Assembly: GCA_022578605.1 (NCBI GenBank)
Contig: MU394058.1
Location: 124,001 to 188,000, forward strand
Length of the DNA: 64,000 nt
From: Camillea tinctor
Taxonomy: Eukaryota > Ascomycota > Sordariomycetes > Xylariales > Xylariaceae
Direction: 5' to 3'
Shown here: one piece after another, positions 46,901 to 60,299 of the stretch
How the letters are laid out: every line of letters begins with the position of its first letter
How positions within the stretch are numbered: position 1 is the stretch's first letter
Notes under the pieces: generated by a model
Database searches by the model: none
What the model was told of the DNA's origin: nothing
Seen by the model: only the letters and a program-made list of their open reading frames with translations
Translations under genes and position numbers: made by a program

Positions 46901-49900
46901 CATGCAGGTTTCCCTGGACCGTTTCGGCAGACATTCCGAAGCCTCAATAAATCAAGGCCAAGCTTATGAGCAAGCTAACCTCGAGACCTTGTAAGAGATG
47001 TTTGCCTTCTTACATAGCAACTTAGCTCGGTTCGCTTCCTGGCTCAAGCTTGTCCAACCTGGGCGCAAATAGGACGGGAATCCATCAAAATGTCGTCATG
47101 GGCTTTGGGACATCTCATGACTACAACCAGTCCTGCAACTTATCGGCTCCCCATACTACGGTACTATTCATAGTAGTTAAACTCCATAAATTTTTGCCTC
47201 AATGAGCGCTTTTACCAATCGTTATCTATGCAGATGAACAACCGGTGGACCTGTGACGATATCTTCACTGCTACATTCAATGTGCGGCTGAACGGCAACA
47301 ATGAGTCCATATCAGTCCAGGCAGGGCCGCATCTGCCCATGTTGACATCATTCGGGAAAATACTGAGTTGCACATTTCCTCCAAGACAACAAATATATGC
47401 ACTGGGCGGCAGCTGGCAGGCCATGGGGATGGCAAGTCACGCCTCTACCGCCGTGTTACCATTTACATATAGACAGCATGATTGTTATGTAGGGGTGCTA
47501 ATGCCTTGCATTTTGGCCCAGTTTGAGCTCTTCATACTCCATTATCGAAACCCAGCATGAACCTTGGAGGATTCACCGTTCACCCTGTGAATACCAAGCC
47601 GGTTGGCACTCGTAGCCACAGGTTCTAGGGGGGGAGAATAAAGTCCCTTACATAGTCAAGATTCCCGTGCCTATTATGTTATATAAGCAAGAAAGCCAGT
47701 GATGGCTACAACACTCGCTTATTTATCTTGTTGAGAAGCTGCAAAGCACTTTTTCCGGGAGCATCCTGTTGCAGCATACCCTGGGTTATGTCGCTCATCA
47801 CTCACTAATGGTGTGATGCCGTGGACGTTGCTACCTAGACACCCCCTCTCACTTCCTCTTCAGTCTTTAGGATTTGTGCCTGGCAAACAAGGTTGTGGCT
47901 TTTGTAGCATATCACCGATGGAGAGCAGCGAATAGGGTGTCGCTAGCTATACACTGGAGCTGCAGTCTCGATATCAGAACCACACCGCGGATGAGAAACT
48001 ATCGGCCTACGTATTGCAGATTGTCAAAAGCAATACTCGTAATTACATGTAAAAAAGAGGTTTCTAAAGATATCCTCTTAGCTTGGGGCAAAGTAGTTAT
48101 ATCCGTTTCTCAATAGCGTAAAAACACTATTACAGGTTATCTAAGACCGAAGCCTAGGAGAACATATTAGACGAACGAACGGAGCCGTTTTGCGGGCTTA
48201 ATTCCTCGGATGTATCCACCTTTCCCATTTTCAGCTGGCCAGAAAAGACATATGGAAAGACCATAGACCAGCTACCGTATCTCCCAGCCGAAATTGACTC
48301 TTATGTTGCTAGGTGGGTATGCAGAGCACGCGCCTTGTCTGTCACTTCCGCGCAATAAGCCAGAAACCACAGCACCCATACGCTATGCTGCCGATTAAGC
48401 TCAGATCTAGTGAGACCCTCCTGTATTGCCGAAGGATTTGTCGAGGGCTGCCGGGTGTTTACCTTCGCTGGTTCATCCTCGAATGGCTGAGCCACTTCCT
48501 GGGACTAGTGGTTGCGCGCGGCTACAGATATACCCCCCCAACACTCTAACGGTGCTGGGCTAGTAGCAGTAATGAATCAATAGGAGGTTTCCTGCTGATC
48601 ATTCAAACCTACAGCATCATTTGCCGCGATCTGGGGTCACGCTTGTGGTCTAATGGTGCAGATTGGGTGATAGGTTGTGGCTATGGTAACGTATCGACGA
48701 GCCTCGGGACCGTCAAATCAAAGTTGATGGGAGTAGCGTTAGGTATCACAGGACAGGTTCCCCCGTATTCGCTATTTCTCTATCGCAGACTACCAATGTT
48801 GTCCAATATAGGCTGAATTGTCAGCCACGTTCGTGGGAGACGAAACTTCGGTAACTAGAGAGTTACCATTCCCATACTTCGTTTTCGACTCAAGCCTCGG
48901 CCTTATACAAGCCGGTATGGGACCGTATCAGATTCGTCAACGTTACTACGGTATATTGTTATGAATAGGACATGAGGCATCTCGTTACAATCGGGGGCGA
49001 GGGTCTCATTGGACCCAATCTGAATACTCGATCACTTCCTTCCAGCACGGCGAGGTAAGCGATGCTACCTACAGCTACAAACTCGGCCGCGACTCGACGT
49101 AATGTCCAAATGCGGTATTCATTGGCGCTTCCAAATCTGCTAGATGTCAATAATGCATATCGACGCTCTATGCTCGCCAGAGGATTGGGCCGACCAGCTT
49201 TAGCAAAGCCTCACCCTGGTTTAGGGAGTAGACTAGCCTACCGAAGGAAGGATTGTGTGTGGTATTAGAATTTGGCCTATCACTCCCCCTGATACTCACC
49301 TGCACAAAGTCAAACTAACAGAGAAGTCTTCATTCTAGGCACTCATAGCAAGATTTAGGGGCCTTGGACTTGTGGTCATGGTCTTACTATAACCTCTATG
49401 AAAGTCTAGCTTAGAAGGATAGCTTAGGCGGCGCCCGGAAACGAACAGAGTCGACTTTTCAACGTTTGATGGCCTAGGAAGTCGGTGATGCTCACCGATA
49501 GACTAACTTAGAGTTATACTGTGAAGAATTACTATGTCCGTTTCTCTTTGGACCAAGCTATAGATAACCAATGTATAGCTGAAACCGTATGAGAGCCAGA
49601 CAAAGGTTAGTCTGTGAGTGACAAGAACAACTGGTCTAGCACTCGGTGCCGGTGAAGACATCCCGCAGAAGTCTATGAATAGCTCTATCCGAGCCGCAAT
49701 TACTCGTCTTATTACGTCGTCTTTCTGCTCTCACGCCCTCAAGCATGTTTCGAAGAGTTTACTCGTTGTTACTTTAACACCGTACACATGACCTACGGCT
49801 TAACGGTCACGTCCTTGCCCCTTTCTGGACTCTAGGGAGCCTTTCGCTTCTTGCCTGCTGATCACGCACTCCGTAGGAATCAAATATTCCGGCGTCAGGT

Positions 49901-52000
49901 TTTATCGGTCACTCGTTCTGGAAATTGTATCAACGATTAGTCGATCTCGATTTACTCGGGTTCCGTAACTCAGTGCATAGCTGCAAAGCAACGTTGACTC
50001 ACTTCGAGCGTTCGCCTCTACTCTTTAGGGAGTCTCTCTTATGGGCTGGACCCCTCTCTCTCAGTCTATCGTTTCACAGTCGTTCATGATATCCTCCTTA
50101 CTACTTCATAACAAGCTCCATATAATACATACTGCGTAACCAACACGATCTTTGGCTTATCTGGTACTGGAGAAAATGCAGCACATGCAACACCAACAGT
50201 AGAGTTAGGTATATTGCGACATGCCACCTACCACTTAACTGCATGCAGCCTTCTGTAATGCATGGTACAATCAGGAACAGGGTTTTGATGGAGGGTAAGA
50301 TGGAGGCTGTAGGAAACATGGTCGTACAGCACGTGGTTGGCGGTTCGACCATTCAGCCGGCCTTGTAACCCACCATCTCTCGAAACTTGAAACAAGAATC
50401 GTAGAAACTAGCTGCCCAAAAGTTCGGGTGTCTTGATTCACCTTCTATCTATCGCCACCGGGTAGTACGGATGCAACAGACCCTGGTTTTCACTCGGGTT
50501 AGGTGCTATACTTCACAGACGAGGTAGATAAGTATCGCGCGTCTATCCATATACGCCGTAGTATCGGGATATCCGGATACCACCACCACGTACGTTCCGG
50601 TATACTACAGTCTGCAGATTTACGCCACGGGACCGATGCATTATCGAGGGAGTAAAGAAACCGCAGACGGGGTTTCCACGAGCCTTGTCTCCTCGTTTTC
50701 ATCTCTCCCCACAAGAGGTTTGTTCCAGCGAGGCCCGCAAAAGAGGTCGACGAGCAGGTCACTTGCTGAATCCTAACTTAGTGCATATATGTCAGGATAG
50801 TGATGGATACACTGCCCTACAAGTATCTCGATCTCTCTGTTTTTCTTCTGTGTTCTCTCCACCCTAGGAGAAGTACTCAATTTTGAGCTGCAGCCGGCCC
50901 CCCCCCCCCCCCACTAACACACAAACTACCCCTGTCGAATCTATATTTGTCAACGCAGGATGACAACCGTTGTAAGGTCTCTCTCTACTTTGACGTAATT
51001 TAGCACCCGCAGGACAATGTGGTAGGGCGTCTCTCTGAGAACCCCTTGTCGTACCCCCCTGGAGGTGATCATTAGATGCGTGGGTAGTGCATCTAGTATG
51101 AGTGTGCACTTAGTATGAAGAGAGACGGATAAGTTCTCAGTCTGAGTCGATCCATAGTGCACCATGACCCCTGCCTAGACTAGACAGGCGGGGGGTAGCT
51201 TGTTTAAACCATGAAGGTACTCTAGATACTTCGATGTACTTCCTCCGCTTTGCCATGTGGATGGCAAGGTTCTTGGTTCCTTCGAGCTTCATGTTCGATG
51301 ATACATATGGTTACCTTCCTGCTTCGAACCTGCAGGTTCTGTCTCTCTCGCTCTCTTTCTTTCTCTTCATGCATGCATGCGTCGCGACGAACTTGGCTTT
51401 AAAGTATGTAGCATCGGGGGTGTTCCCCCTAGCAACATAGCCTGCACGCTCAAGTAACTAGCTGACAGCCCACATATACACCATTCTGTTAAGGTGACAT
51501 TGCTGTAGCCCCTACTATCATTAGCATAGGTCACTAACATCCTCGAGTGTCTATGGAAAGGTTCCACCGCGCCGCGCGATGGTCGATAGTCCAGGAACAT
51601 AGTCCAGGAACCGTAGGATCGCGGTGGTTTAGGTCAACTTTAGCATGTTCATTTCATGATCTTATCTTGTTTCGCCTCTCTTCTTTTCCCCGGACGAACT
51701 TTCGCGTTGCCGAGAAGCGCGAGCTCGCCTCTGGTCAGAGTTCCGCATTTTTACCTACTTACCTACCTACCTAGTCTGGCTACCGTATGTGTCTCATACT
51801 AGTATCGTACGTATATACATACTCAACCTACTAGGCACACACTTAGATACGGAAAGGAATATGCCCGTAGACGATGTCTTCTTAGGCTATCCGTCCAACC
51901 GACCTGGCGTAGATCTTACCAACTACACTAAATAAATCTTCCCGCCCACTTTGAACGATCTTCGCCGCATGGCATAGTTCAGTTCACCTTTCCCTTTTGA
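46901..52000. other. Gene-free region, average composition; possible decayed coding DNA
   Basis: Several short open frames (47228-47560 +, 48301-48495 -, 48959-49150 -, 50499-50762 -) occur in DNA that is less repetitive than its surroundings. None has a recognisable motif or splice structure. A poly-C tract lies at 50898-50912. The region could hold old, decayed genes or repeats, but I cannot show this by reading. Confidence 0.4.
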
Positions 52001-52564
52001 GAGCTAAGCCGCCTTTCTCCTCACGGCCTGTGCCAGAGCTGAAAATAAAAGTTCGAGAAAAAGGAATAAAAATAAACAGCTGTTTTAAATTAACGTCGTC
52101 CGACTTGGTCATCCATTCACGACAGTTAGCCCATAAAAGGTGGGTAATGCCAGCAAGGTAGGTATCTAAACTAGAATGTGGTTACCCAGCCGGGACCCTG
52201 TTAGTAGACAAGGGGGGAAGGATGAGGGGGAGGGGAGGTTAAGGAGGTTGAAATTACGATACATCCTCCTCGACTCCTGATACTGTAAATAGAGATGTTT
52301 GTATACCCATTACTACCGAGATCTCACCACCACGTGGGGGCCCCCCTTTTCCCCTTTCTTAGTCAACTTTGGATACACATCATTCCCCAGTTTCCGATCG
52401 ATAAGCACTTGTGGATTACACTTTCTATAGGTCGTGACAAGTATTGACGTTATACAAATCCAGAAGAGCGGAGAAAACATAGAACGAAAGAAAGAAGAAA
52501 CGAAGAACTGGCTGACTGATCATGCACAGTCAGCTTCTCTCACTCATCTATATTGACTTGTTCG

Positions 52565-52588
52565 CTCACTCACTCACTCACTCACTCA
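52565..52588. repeat. (CTCA)n tetranucleotide microsatellite
   Basis: Six consecutive CTCA units in intergenic DNA. Confidence 0.9.
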
Positions 52589-54573
52589 TTCACGCACGCA
52601 CCTACACACTTTATCGTGCCTATTTTCTCTAACTGTTTAGTCAGTTGTGTTTCAGATACTTCTTCTCAGCCTTTGAATGAAATCTGACTAACTATAGTAA
52701 CCCAACCTACAGCGGCGGAAATACGAAGAACTAGATATCTTCAAGAAGATTTTAGAAAGATGTTTTTTTTCTTCCATTTTGTAGATACCAACTAACACTA
52801 AGCAGTTGCGTGCTACTGCAGTCATATCATGCAGTTTAAAATGAGTGATTTCTATTATTTCCCATCCCATATAGGTAAGTAGATAGGCTAAGTACTTATG
52901 TACCTATGTAAGTTACCTATATAAGTAGTAATAATAAGAGATGGCGGGGATGAGGATGCATCTCCAAAAAAAAGAAAGGAGGCTCAAACATAGTGAGCGA
53001 GTTGCGCCTCTGTATCATGTAAAGCCACACACCCATACTAACAAAGAGGGGGCAAACCTAGGCGGTCATAAGATAATGTAGCATTGAATACTTCGAGCTT
53101 CTGAATGTCGGACTTTATTCCCATCGTATCGTCGTTCGACGCGTGGTCATACGTACCGGCCGGTTTATCCTTGTGGTACGAATCTCAAGACATCGTCACC
53201 GGTTGAGGAGGAGGGGGGATTTGAGGGGTGATGAGGGGGAGGCGGGATATTTTTAGAAACATGTTTCGTTTTCTCTCATTTACTCACTTACTATTCGCCC
53301 TTTCTGAAATAAAATCAAAACGTATTCGTACATGCATCTTGTGTTACTAGAAATGCAAAATACAAGGGTGAGGGATAGGTAAAAGAAAAGAAAAGGGAAA
53401 AATCAACTAGCCAGCCAACCAACGAGCGAGCGAGTGTGGCACGTACGCCGTCTTAATCGAGTCAAGATATACAATACATACATTCCATGCCTAGGTATAT
53501 AGGCAGTTATACGTGGAAGGCAGGTAAGATAAGAGATAAATACCGGATACCTTGGGTAAGCTAGATGATTCAGGAATGGTCATGACCGAGTAATGGGTTT
53601 AAGAAACGGCCGAGCGATTTGATCCCCGATATCTCAGGTTCGGAGCAGATAGTACTGCATAACGTATAGCAACAGACCAATGAATAAGTAGATTCCGACT
53701 TACACCGCACGCAAATCGGTCGATCGATCCCAACCTTACTACATTACTTACCTAAGTATCTACTCTGCTACTGTAAACGCTCTCCTGCTTTGCCCCTTCT
53801 CTGTGAAGAAGAGTCAGGGGCTGGGATGGCAGGGGGGGAAGAGTTCGGTAGCGACGATAACCTAATTAAAGAACATCGTCACATCCGTCGGCTTGGTGTT
53901 AATATGTATATGTCATTCGTGCTTCTGGTTGGCATGTTACTTGCTCGCCTAACTTATATTGCTTTCTTTTCGTCTTTACCTGCCGCCTATGGACTGTTTC
54001 GGAAATTTGAAACGAAAGGAGCAGGTGACTCTCACTTGCTCTCACACACATACACAGACACACACACTCTCCCTCTCTCTCTTTCTCTCTTCTCCCTCCC
54101 CCTCCAGCCTACCTCAACTATCTATCGGCTATAGGTTCAAGTATTCCTTTTTTGGGCCTTGTTTATAAATTTATTTATAGTCTTATGCTGGTGTATATAA
54201 AATACTAAGACCAAAATTGAAAATCAGGACCCCGATTCGGTCCCGGTAATAGGGAGGTACAGATAGCTGAAGTAGAGAGAGGGGGGGAGAAGAGGAGGTA
54301 AGGCGGAGGAGAGGAGACCAGAAGTAGAAAAATGACATTAGCTAAGCCTGCGCCGTTCGGGGGCCGTTCTCTATGAGTGGTCTGCTTTCATGATAGAAAG
54401 GGGGGCACGGTTGGAGGATGTTTCACAGCGGTAGCTAGAGCTCATGACTAAGGCATGACCGCGCCCAGTTGATAGCAGTAAGGGGTTGATGGTGGTGGTG
54501 GAAATGGCGTCTCTCCTATCTAACTAACATCAGTCATCCTCAGCCCCATTATCTATCAATACCTCAGAATGCC

Positions 54574-54912
54574 TCAATCCGTGATGAAGAGGGACAGTCC
54601 CTCACGCACCGCCGCTAAGAAGTGGCTGACCCACCGCGGGCCTGTATCCAAATGAGTATCTATTAGGTGGAAGCTTCGCTGCAGGTGGAAAGGGGCGAGG
54701 TACGGCATCCAACGAAGAGAAGCCAGCCACCCCCCTTGTAATCGTTGTATAAAGCGGCTAAACGCATAGGGCCACGGGTGAGGCTCTTTTGAGGGAACAC
54801 GAGCTGATCCTCGATATAGAGTCAGCTTGTTTCCATATGTAAAGTCAGCTACCTTTTTTTCGCGACGGCATCCCCTACAGTACGAGAAGCTCTCATTAAG
54901 GAAAGTCAGCAC
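54574..54912 (-). other. Open frame of uncertain status, possible exon or relic (about 112 codons)
   Basis: The frame ends with a stop at 54574-54576 and has no ATG near its start; the first start-like codon is GTG. The reading has a YCRGCRREKKVADF segment, which recalls the CxxC modules of fungal F-box-like proteins, then amphipathic W/R-rich sequence. It could be the last exon of a decayed gene. I see no matching upstream exon. Confidence 0.2.
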
Positions 54913-57900
54913 TAAAGACGGTAATCTAAAATAGTAGTATGAAGCAAAGTTCCCTATACTGTGGCCCCTTTTCTCGCCGCCATATATAATACACGAATAG
55001 CATGTAGAAAAAGGTATGTACCGTCCAGGTAGTTGTGTCGTGTCACGTCAAAAGGGAATATAGAGACGACGAGGATGGTGACGGTGGTCAGACGGTTAGG
55101 TGCGTAAGTATGTAGCCTGCCGAGCAAGATGCGACGCTACACCTATCTGCAAAGAACATTTCTTTCTCCTTATACTAAAGTCGTCTAGAAACCGATTCTA
55201 GCTTGTTAGTGGTAAATATAGCATCTTGTAATTTAGAGAGTTTCTATCTTTACCTCCTTGTGTCTATACTCCCGTCACATCGGACCCATCCCAACACCGA
55301 GCGTGACTCTATCATGATTGTTCGTGTAGTGTGTGTATATCAATTAGAGTGAAAAAGTCCCCTTTTCCTCTGGAGTAGGAAGTTACGTAAGACTTGCTTG
55401 ATAATACATGTCTGAACATCATATTCAGGGGTTGAGGACCATACCTCGCTCACGATATGCTGGATTTAGAAAATTAAAACACGAAGTATCCTTCTTCCTC
55501 ATCAGCAATAGAAAGTTACATCGTTGAAGCACCCTCCCGAGACAAGTTATTCTTTTAGTTATATACTCATGTAAACTAGTGATCAAGCTCATCTAAGGGG
55601 TCCAGGTTTCGAGGCGGTGACTCCGTGACTGTAGCTGAAACGGCGGGTACCATTTAACTCAAAATAAAACAAGTTTGCCGGCAAGATAGGCTGCAGAAAG
55701 TATGAAACCCCTTTCTTGTTCTTTGCCTTTCATGTAGTTACATCCAAATATCCTATCGAGGTGAGATCGTGTTTACCATCACCACGTTCTATCTATATCA
55801 TGATGTTAGCTCTACACGGACCTGGTTACTATGGAAATATCATGTTCCAATGGTAATAATAGAGTGTACGGTGCTCAAAATAGATATGTTGCAATACAAA
55901 ATCCTACACCTGACGGGCCGAACAGAAATATTGATAGGTTCGGGCCGTGATATGAACCTCTGATGGTTACGACACTGGTTCGGCTTTATCTACGACGATG
56001 GGTTGCAGTAAATACCCCATCCTACTAGTGCTGGATCATGTACGATCATCTATTTAGAACCAGTAAATCTACATTATATCGTCATATGCATAATAGCTTC
56101 AACGGGGGCGATCTGGTATTCCTCTAATCGCTATTAAGCAGTGACAGAGAAATCCGGGGCGAAAGCCTGCCGCTATTTATGTCCTATAGATAAGCAGAAG
56201 GGTTCTTCTATTTTTTTTCCTACGCCAATAGCCACCGAGTGAGTTTCCATCCCGAAGCTCCGGACCCAAATTAGCTATTATTATGGTGTCCGATAAAAGC
56301 GGTTTACCACGGCCCGATCTCGTCAGAACGGTCGCTGCGTAGAATTCCCCCTAGGATTTCCGGGACCATGGGCTCGGGTCCGTTCTTTATATAGAGCAAT
56401 ATTAGTGGAAATTCACTGAGACACCGATAATAGCAACATTCGAAGAATAGCTTGGAATGAGGCTGGCGGGACGGCCCATCGCCGCTGTTACAGCGTTGGT
56501 AGAAAAAATAGGGGGCGGTTTGTTTCTGTTGGGCGAATAAAACGGGTCAAGTGGTTTTTTTTTTTTCCCTCGCGGGGGACTTTCAATACTTAAATTGATT
56601 ATAGCCCCCATTCCAATAATAGAGAAATCCATGCTGTGTACCAGTAGTACGAACGACGAGGGAGAAAAAAGATGATTACAAAGAAGAAAAGAAAAAATCA
56701 CTTGATTGTTGAGGCTCGGATGCATCGGCGAGGCGGTCGTCACGCCTTATTCCTTACTGAGAAGCTTATCCCTTGGAAGAGAAAAAATGATACCTACCTG
56801 TTTCTAGTATGATCAGATCATGCCAGGATCTATTTGTAAATGTATTTTGGTTGTTAATCATCGCTCACAGTTAGGACATTGATGTTGGGACCCCCTTAAG
56901 TACTCCAAGGTTCACATCAGTACAGAAGGAGCTGGATACACTCACACCAAAAACGGTACAATTATGGACTTTATACACATACACTTGGAGACACACATGT
57001 AATGCCTCTCACGCCAAAGTATACCCTAAAACACCGAGCATGATACATTCAAGAGAGGACTGTCATGTACTAAGTGCATATTGCGAAAGGCTCTGTAAGC
57101 TTAGGTAGTATATAACAAGAAACATGGCAATGTATGACCTAATGCAGTACGTAGAAGACTCTATCGGATTCCCATTATGCTAACGAGGCCTTATAAAATA
57201 TTGTGGTAGCCTAAAAATGCAGATTGGTGTCCGTTGTTGTCGCTCGGAAATGGAAGAAACTTGATTCTATGAGGGAGAATGGAGTTAGAAGGCTCGATCT
57301 GTTACAATTCGAGACTACATAGCTTTACGATAACTTTTATTATATCCTATATGGCCCCTATACTCTACTAGTTGTAAAGTCATAAGCCTTTAGAATAAAC
57401 TATCCTTTGTGGATGAAACATAGTTAGTCACGCCCAGGTTGTCAGAATGTGATGAAACTGATGAATTTACCGGAGTATAAACACAATAGATTGTTGGAAA
57501 ACTATACTTATTATACATATTAATCAAGGAAATTAAGTAGATGAGAGGGAGAAATATCAACGCATAGTTCTATACCCGATGGAATATCTACAAAGAGGAT
57601 CATCACAAGAGCAGAATCGCACTAAAACTATTGCAACTATAATACTACTTGAAATGTTGCGTTAGGGTATGTACATGCTAGTATAGCCTATTGTATTCCC
57701 TTTAGGTTCTTTGTAAAGCAGTTGCTAGGTACCTAGAGCAGAACCTCCCTGTTCATTCTAAGAAGGGGGGGAGAACTAGTGTTCACGGTTTTGGGTATTT
57801 CATGACAATTCCGATCCTCCCTGCAGAAAGAGATAACCTCCAGTTCTCGCATAGCCATAACCAGTGCCTCTTTGTAGTTCCGCTTAGAGGTGGATTATAG

Positions 57901-58796
57901 TAGCTACCACCTCCATCTACCTCGCTCGATAGGACAAACTCATTTACCTAGGCTAACTTAGAGGGCCATTTCTCATAGCTGCATGCCTCTAAAGGAGAGC
58001 TTACTGGAGCTGAGAGATGAATGAGTCGAGCGAGGGCTAAGATACCTATACCAATATAACAGGGCAAATCCACGATCTACCAACTCCGATGTAGTCTAAA
58101 GATGTTAGGCATGACAGATTCTTCCACCATCTGAGTGAAACGGAGCAGGGCAGGTAGAACCTGTGTTGCCATGCCGCCCTCCTTACTATGGAAATAGACA
58201 ATCATACACTCCCGTAGCTGAAGGAGAAGATATAACCCGCGATTTAAGAGAGGAAACTCAATTGATACTATAATTCTAGTGTCATCACTTTAGGAAAACC
58301 TTTTTCTCTTTATACCATACTCCAAATAATCACCATTCACCTCTTCTCTATATACATAAGAGCAAGACCTAGCCATCTCACCAAGAAATCAATCGAATAG
58401 ATCACCCCCTTTGAAAAATATATCAAAGATCTTCCAATCGTTTGTTCATTCACCACGTCCTATAACTGCCCAGCCAACTTTTCTCACATCCTCTTTATGA
58501 AGAAGAGCGTATTTATAGACCATTTCCCATACAGAATTGGAGTCTTTACTGTTGCTAAAATAATCTGTTAGATTCATCCACACCCCCTAACCCACCCGAG
58601 CTAAAGAGTTAGAAAGGGGGAAGAAGGGAGGGAAGGGACTACGATAAATAGTGCATGCTTTGCCATCCATAGTCGCCCACATATATAGCCAGCCAATCAA
58701 CCAATTTGGTGAGTCGGACTTTCCCCCTTTTTTTGAAATAATCTATATATATAGGTCACAGAGACACATATATACGCATGGAGAGATAGACAGGTA

Positions 58797-58974
58797 GGGG
58801 GGGGGGGGGGGGGGGGGGGGGTAGGGGGGGGGGGGGGGGGAGAAAGGGGGCGATCGGAGAATAAAAAAAGAAACCGAGCCCCCCAAAAAAACAAAAACAC
58901 CCGTCAGAGGCGGGTGANNNNNNNNNNGCCCCCCGCCCCACCCCCCCCCCCCCCACCCCCCCCCCCCCCCCCTC

Positions 58975-59019
<45 letters not shown>

Positions 59020-59037
59020 CCCCCGCCCGGCCCCCGC
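58797..59037. repeat. Poly-G and poly-C tracts flanking an assembly gap
   Basis: G runs at 58797-58821 and 58824-58840 precede the gap, and C runs of many tens of bases follow it to about 59037. The symmetry and purity suggest sequencing or assembly artefact rather than biology. Confidence 0.85.
58918..58927. other. Assembly gap (10 N)
   Basis: Ten Ns lie between the G-rich and C-rich homopolymer regions. Gap size is unknown. Confidence 0.95.
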
Positions 59038-59564
59038 CCGCCAACAAGGGAGAGCAAGTAATAGAGAGACAGACGAGTTAATGCCATCTTACCAAAGGCC
59101 AGAGAGCCGATACAAAACTCAGAAGAAGGGAGATATCGTATGGTATAACCCCCCCTCCCCCCCCCCCTACTAAGGAACAAAGTGAAAGAGAAGAAGCCCA
59201 TTGGGTTGAGACGATAAAATACATAACAACCCCTTCTTCCGACCTTTTGTTGCTTTCCCTCCTTTCTACAATATATAGGTACCTACCTAGGCATACATCA
59301 GAAAATCAATCACGAACTTGACATCCCCCACTTCAACCACTGGTGACTGGGATCGATTTATTTACATGCCCCAAGTAAAAACACCATATTAAGCTACAGA
59401 TCCGATTTTCATTGATCCATTCATATATACTTTCCCCTCTCCTCCTCCCCTCCCTTCCCAAAACCCTACGAATCACATGGGTTGACACATTCCCTTCCCT
59501 TCCAATCAAAAAGGACAGAAAAGGGTGAAAAAGGAAAAGGGTGGTGGGCCCAATACCGTTAACA

Positions 59565-59590
59565 ACACACACACACACACACACACACAC
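59565..59590. repeat. (AC)n microsatellite, 13 units
   Basis: An uninterrupted AC run about 700 bp past the GDI1 stop. Confidence 0.95.
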
Positions 59591-60299
59591 TACATAACAG
59601 GGCAGGCCGATAACACCAACAGATACACATACGTACAACTCACACAAATTAAACCAGAATATCTCAAATCATAGCATACCTACTCTAATCTCCCTGTCCA
59701 TAGTTCAAGTTATCTAATGGCATATATGAACATATGGACAGAAATACGGATGTGGGATGTCTAGAATCCGAAAAGGTCGCGTTATGGGTTCAGAGATATT
59801 AGATAGGTAGGGTTAGGTAGCTAGTTTAGGTATTTAGGTATTGTTATTAAAACAAAGATACGTATGTGCATATAAAAAAAGACGACGACCTTTTCATCTC
59901 TTCTTTTTTTTTTCAACTGTAAAAGCTTTGATGAAATTGGAATCTTAGAGAGGTGTATGTATACTATGTGAAATCGGAAAGGACTTCTTGTTTTTTTCTT
60001 CTTTCGAGGTTGATGAGGGAATATGGTTAAAAAAATAAAAATGAATTAGGGGGCATTGCTGAAGGAGTAAGAAAAAAAAACAGAAGGTTCTTTAAAGCTT
60101 CATTTTCTCGCTCCATCCTTTTTAATTTCTTTATTCTCTCCCCTAATCTCTTTGCGTCCCTGTTGGTTGATGAAGGTGATAAGGTTTGACAGGTTTGAAC
60201 ACCGAATCCCCCTTCCATTCAAAGCCCTATTATCTCCCACCCGCTCTTAAAACCATCACTAACAGTATACCGAGAGAGGAAAAAAAAACTTGAGGTTGA

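Larger units (their letters stand above)
52001..56400. other. Gene-free region with TCAC and CT/AC repeats
   Basis: Contents: the (CTCA)n run (52565-52588), A/G-rich tracts near 53380 and 54270-54320, and CA/CT-rich DNA (54040-54105). The only frame with mildly protein-like features is 54574-54912 on the minus strand, listed separately. Confidence 0.45.
56401..60299. other. Gene-free, AT-rich region with assembly gap; right end is GDI1 3' flank
   Basis: The stretch 56.8-58.7 kb is AT-rich without open frames of note. Next come homopolymer G and C tracts around the second N gap, an AC microsatellite and the downstream flank of GDI1. The minus-strand frame 56402-56743 has no recognisable domain. 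Confidence 0.45.

Noticed and set aside
58743..59201. 150-codon Gly/Pro-rich frame
   Set aside because: It is produced by poly-G/poly-C runs and crosses the N gap.
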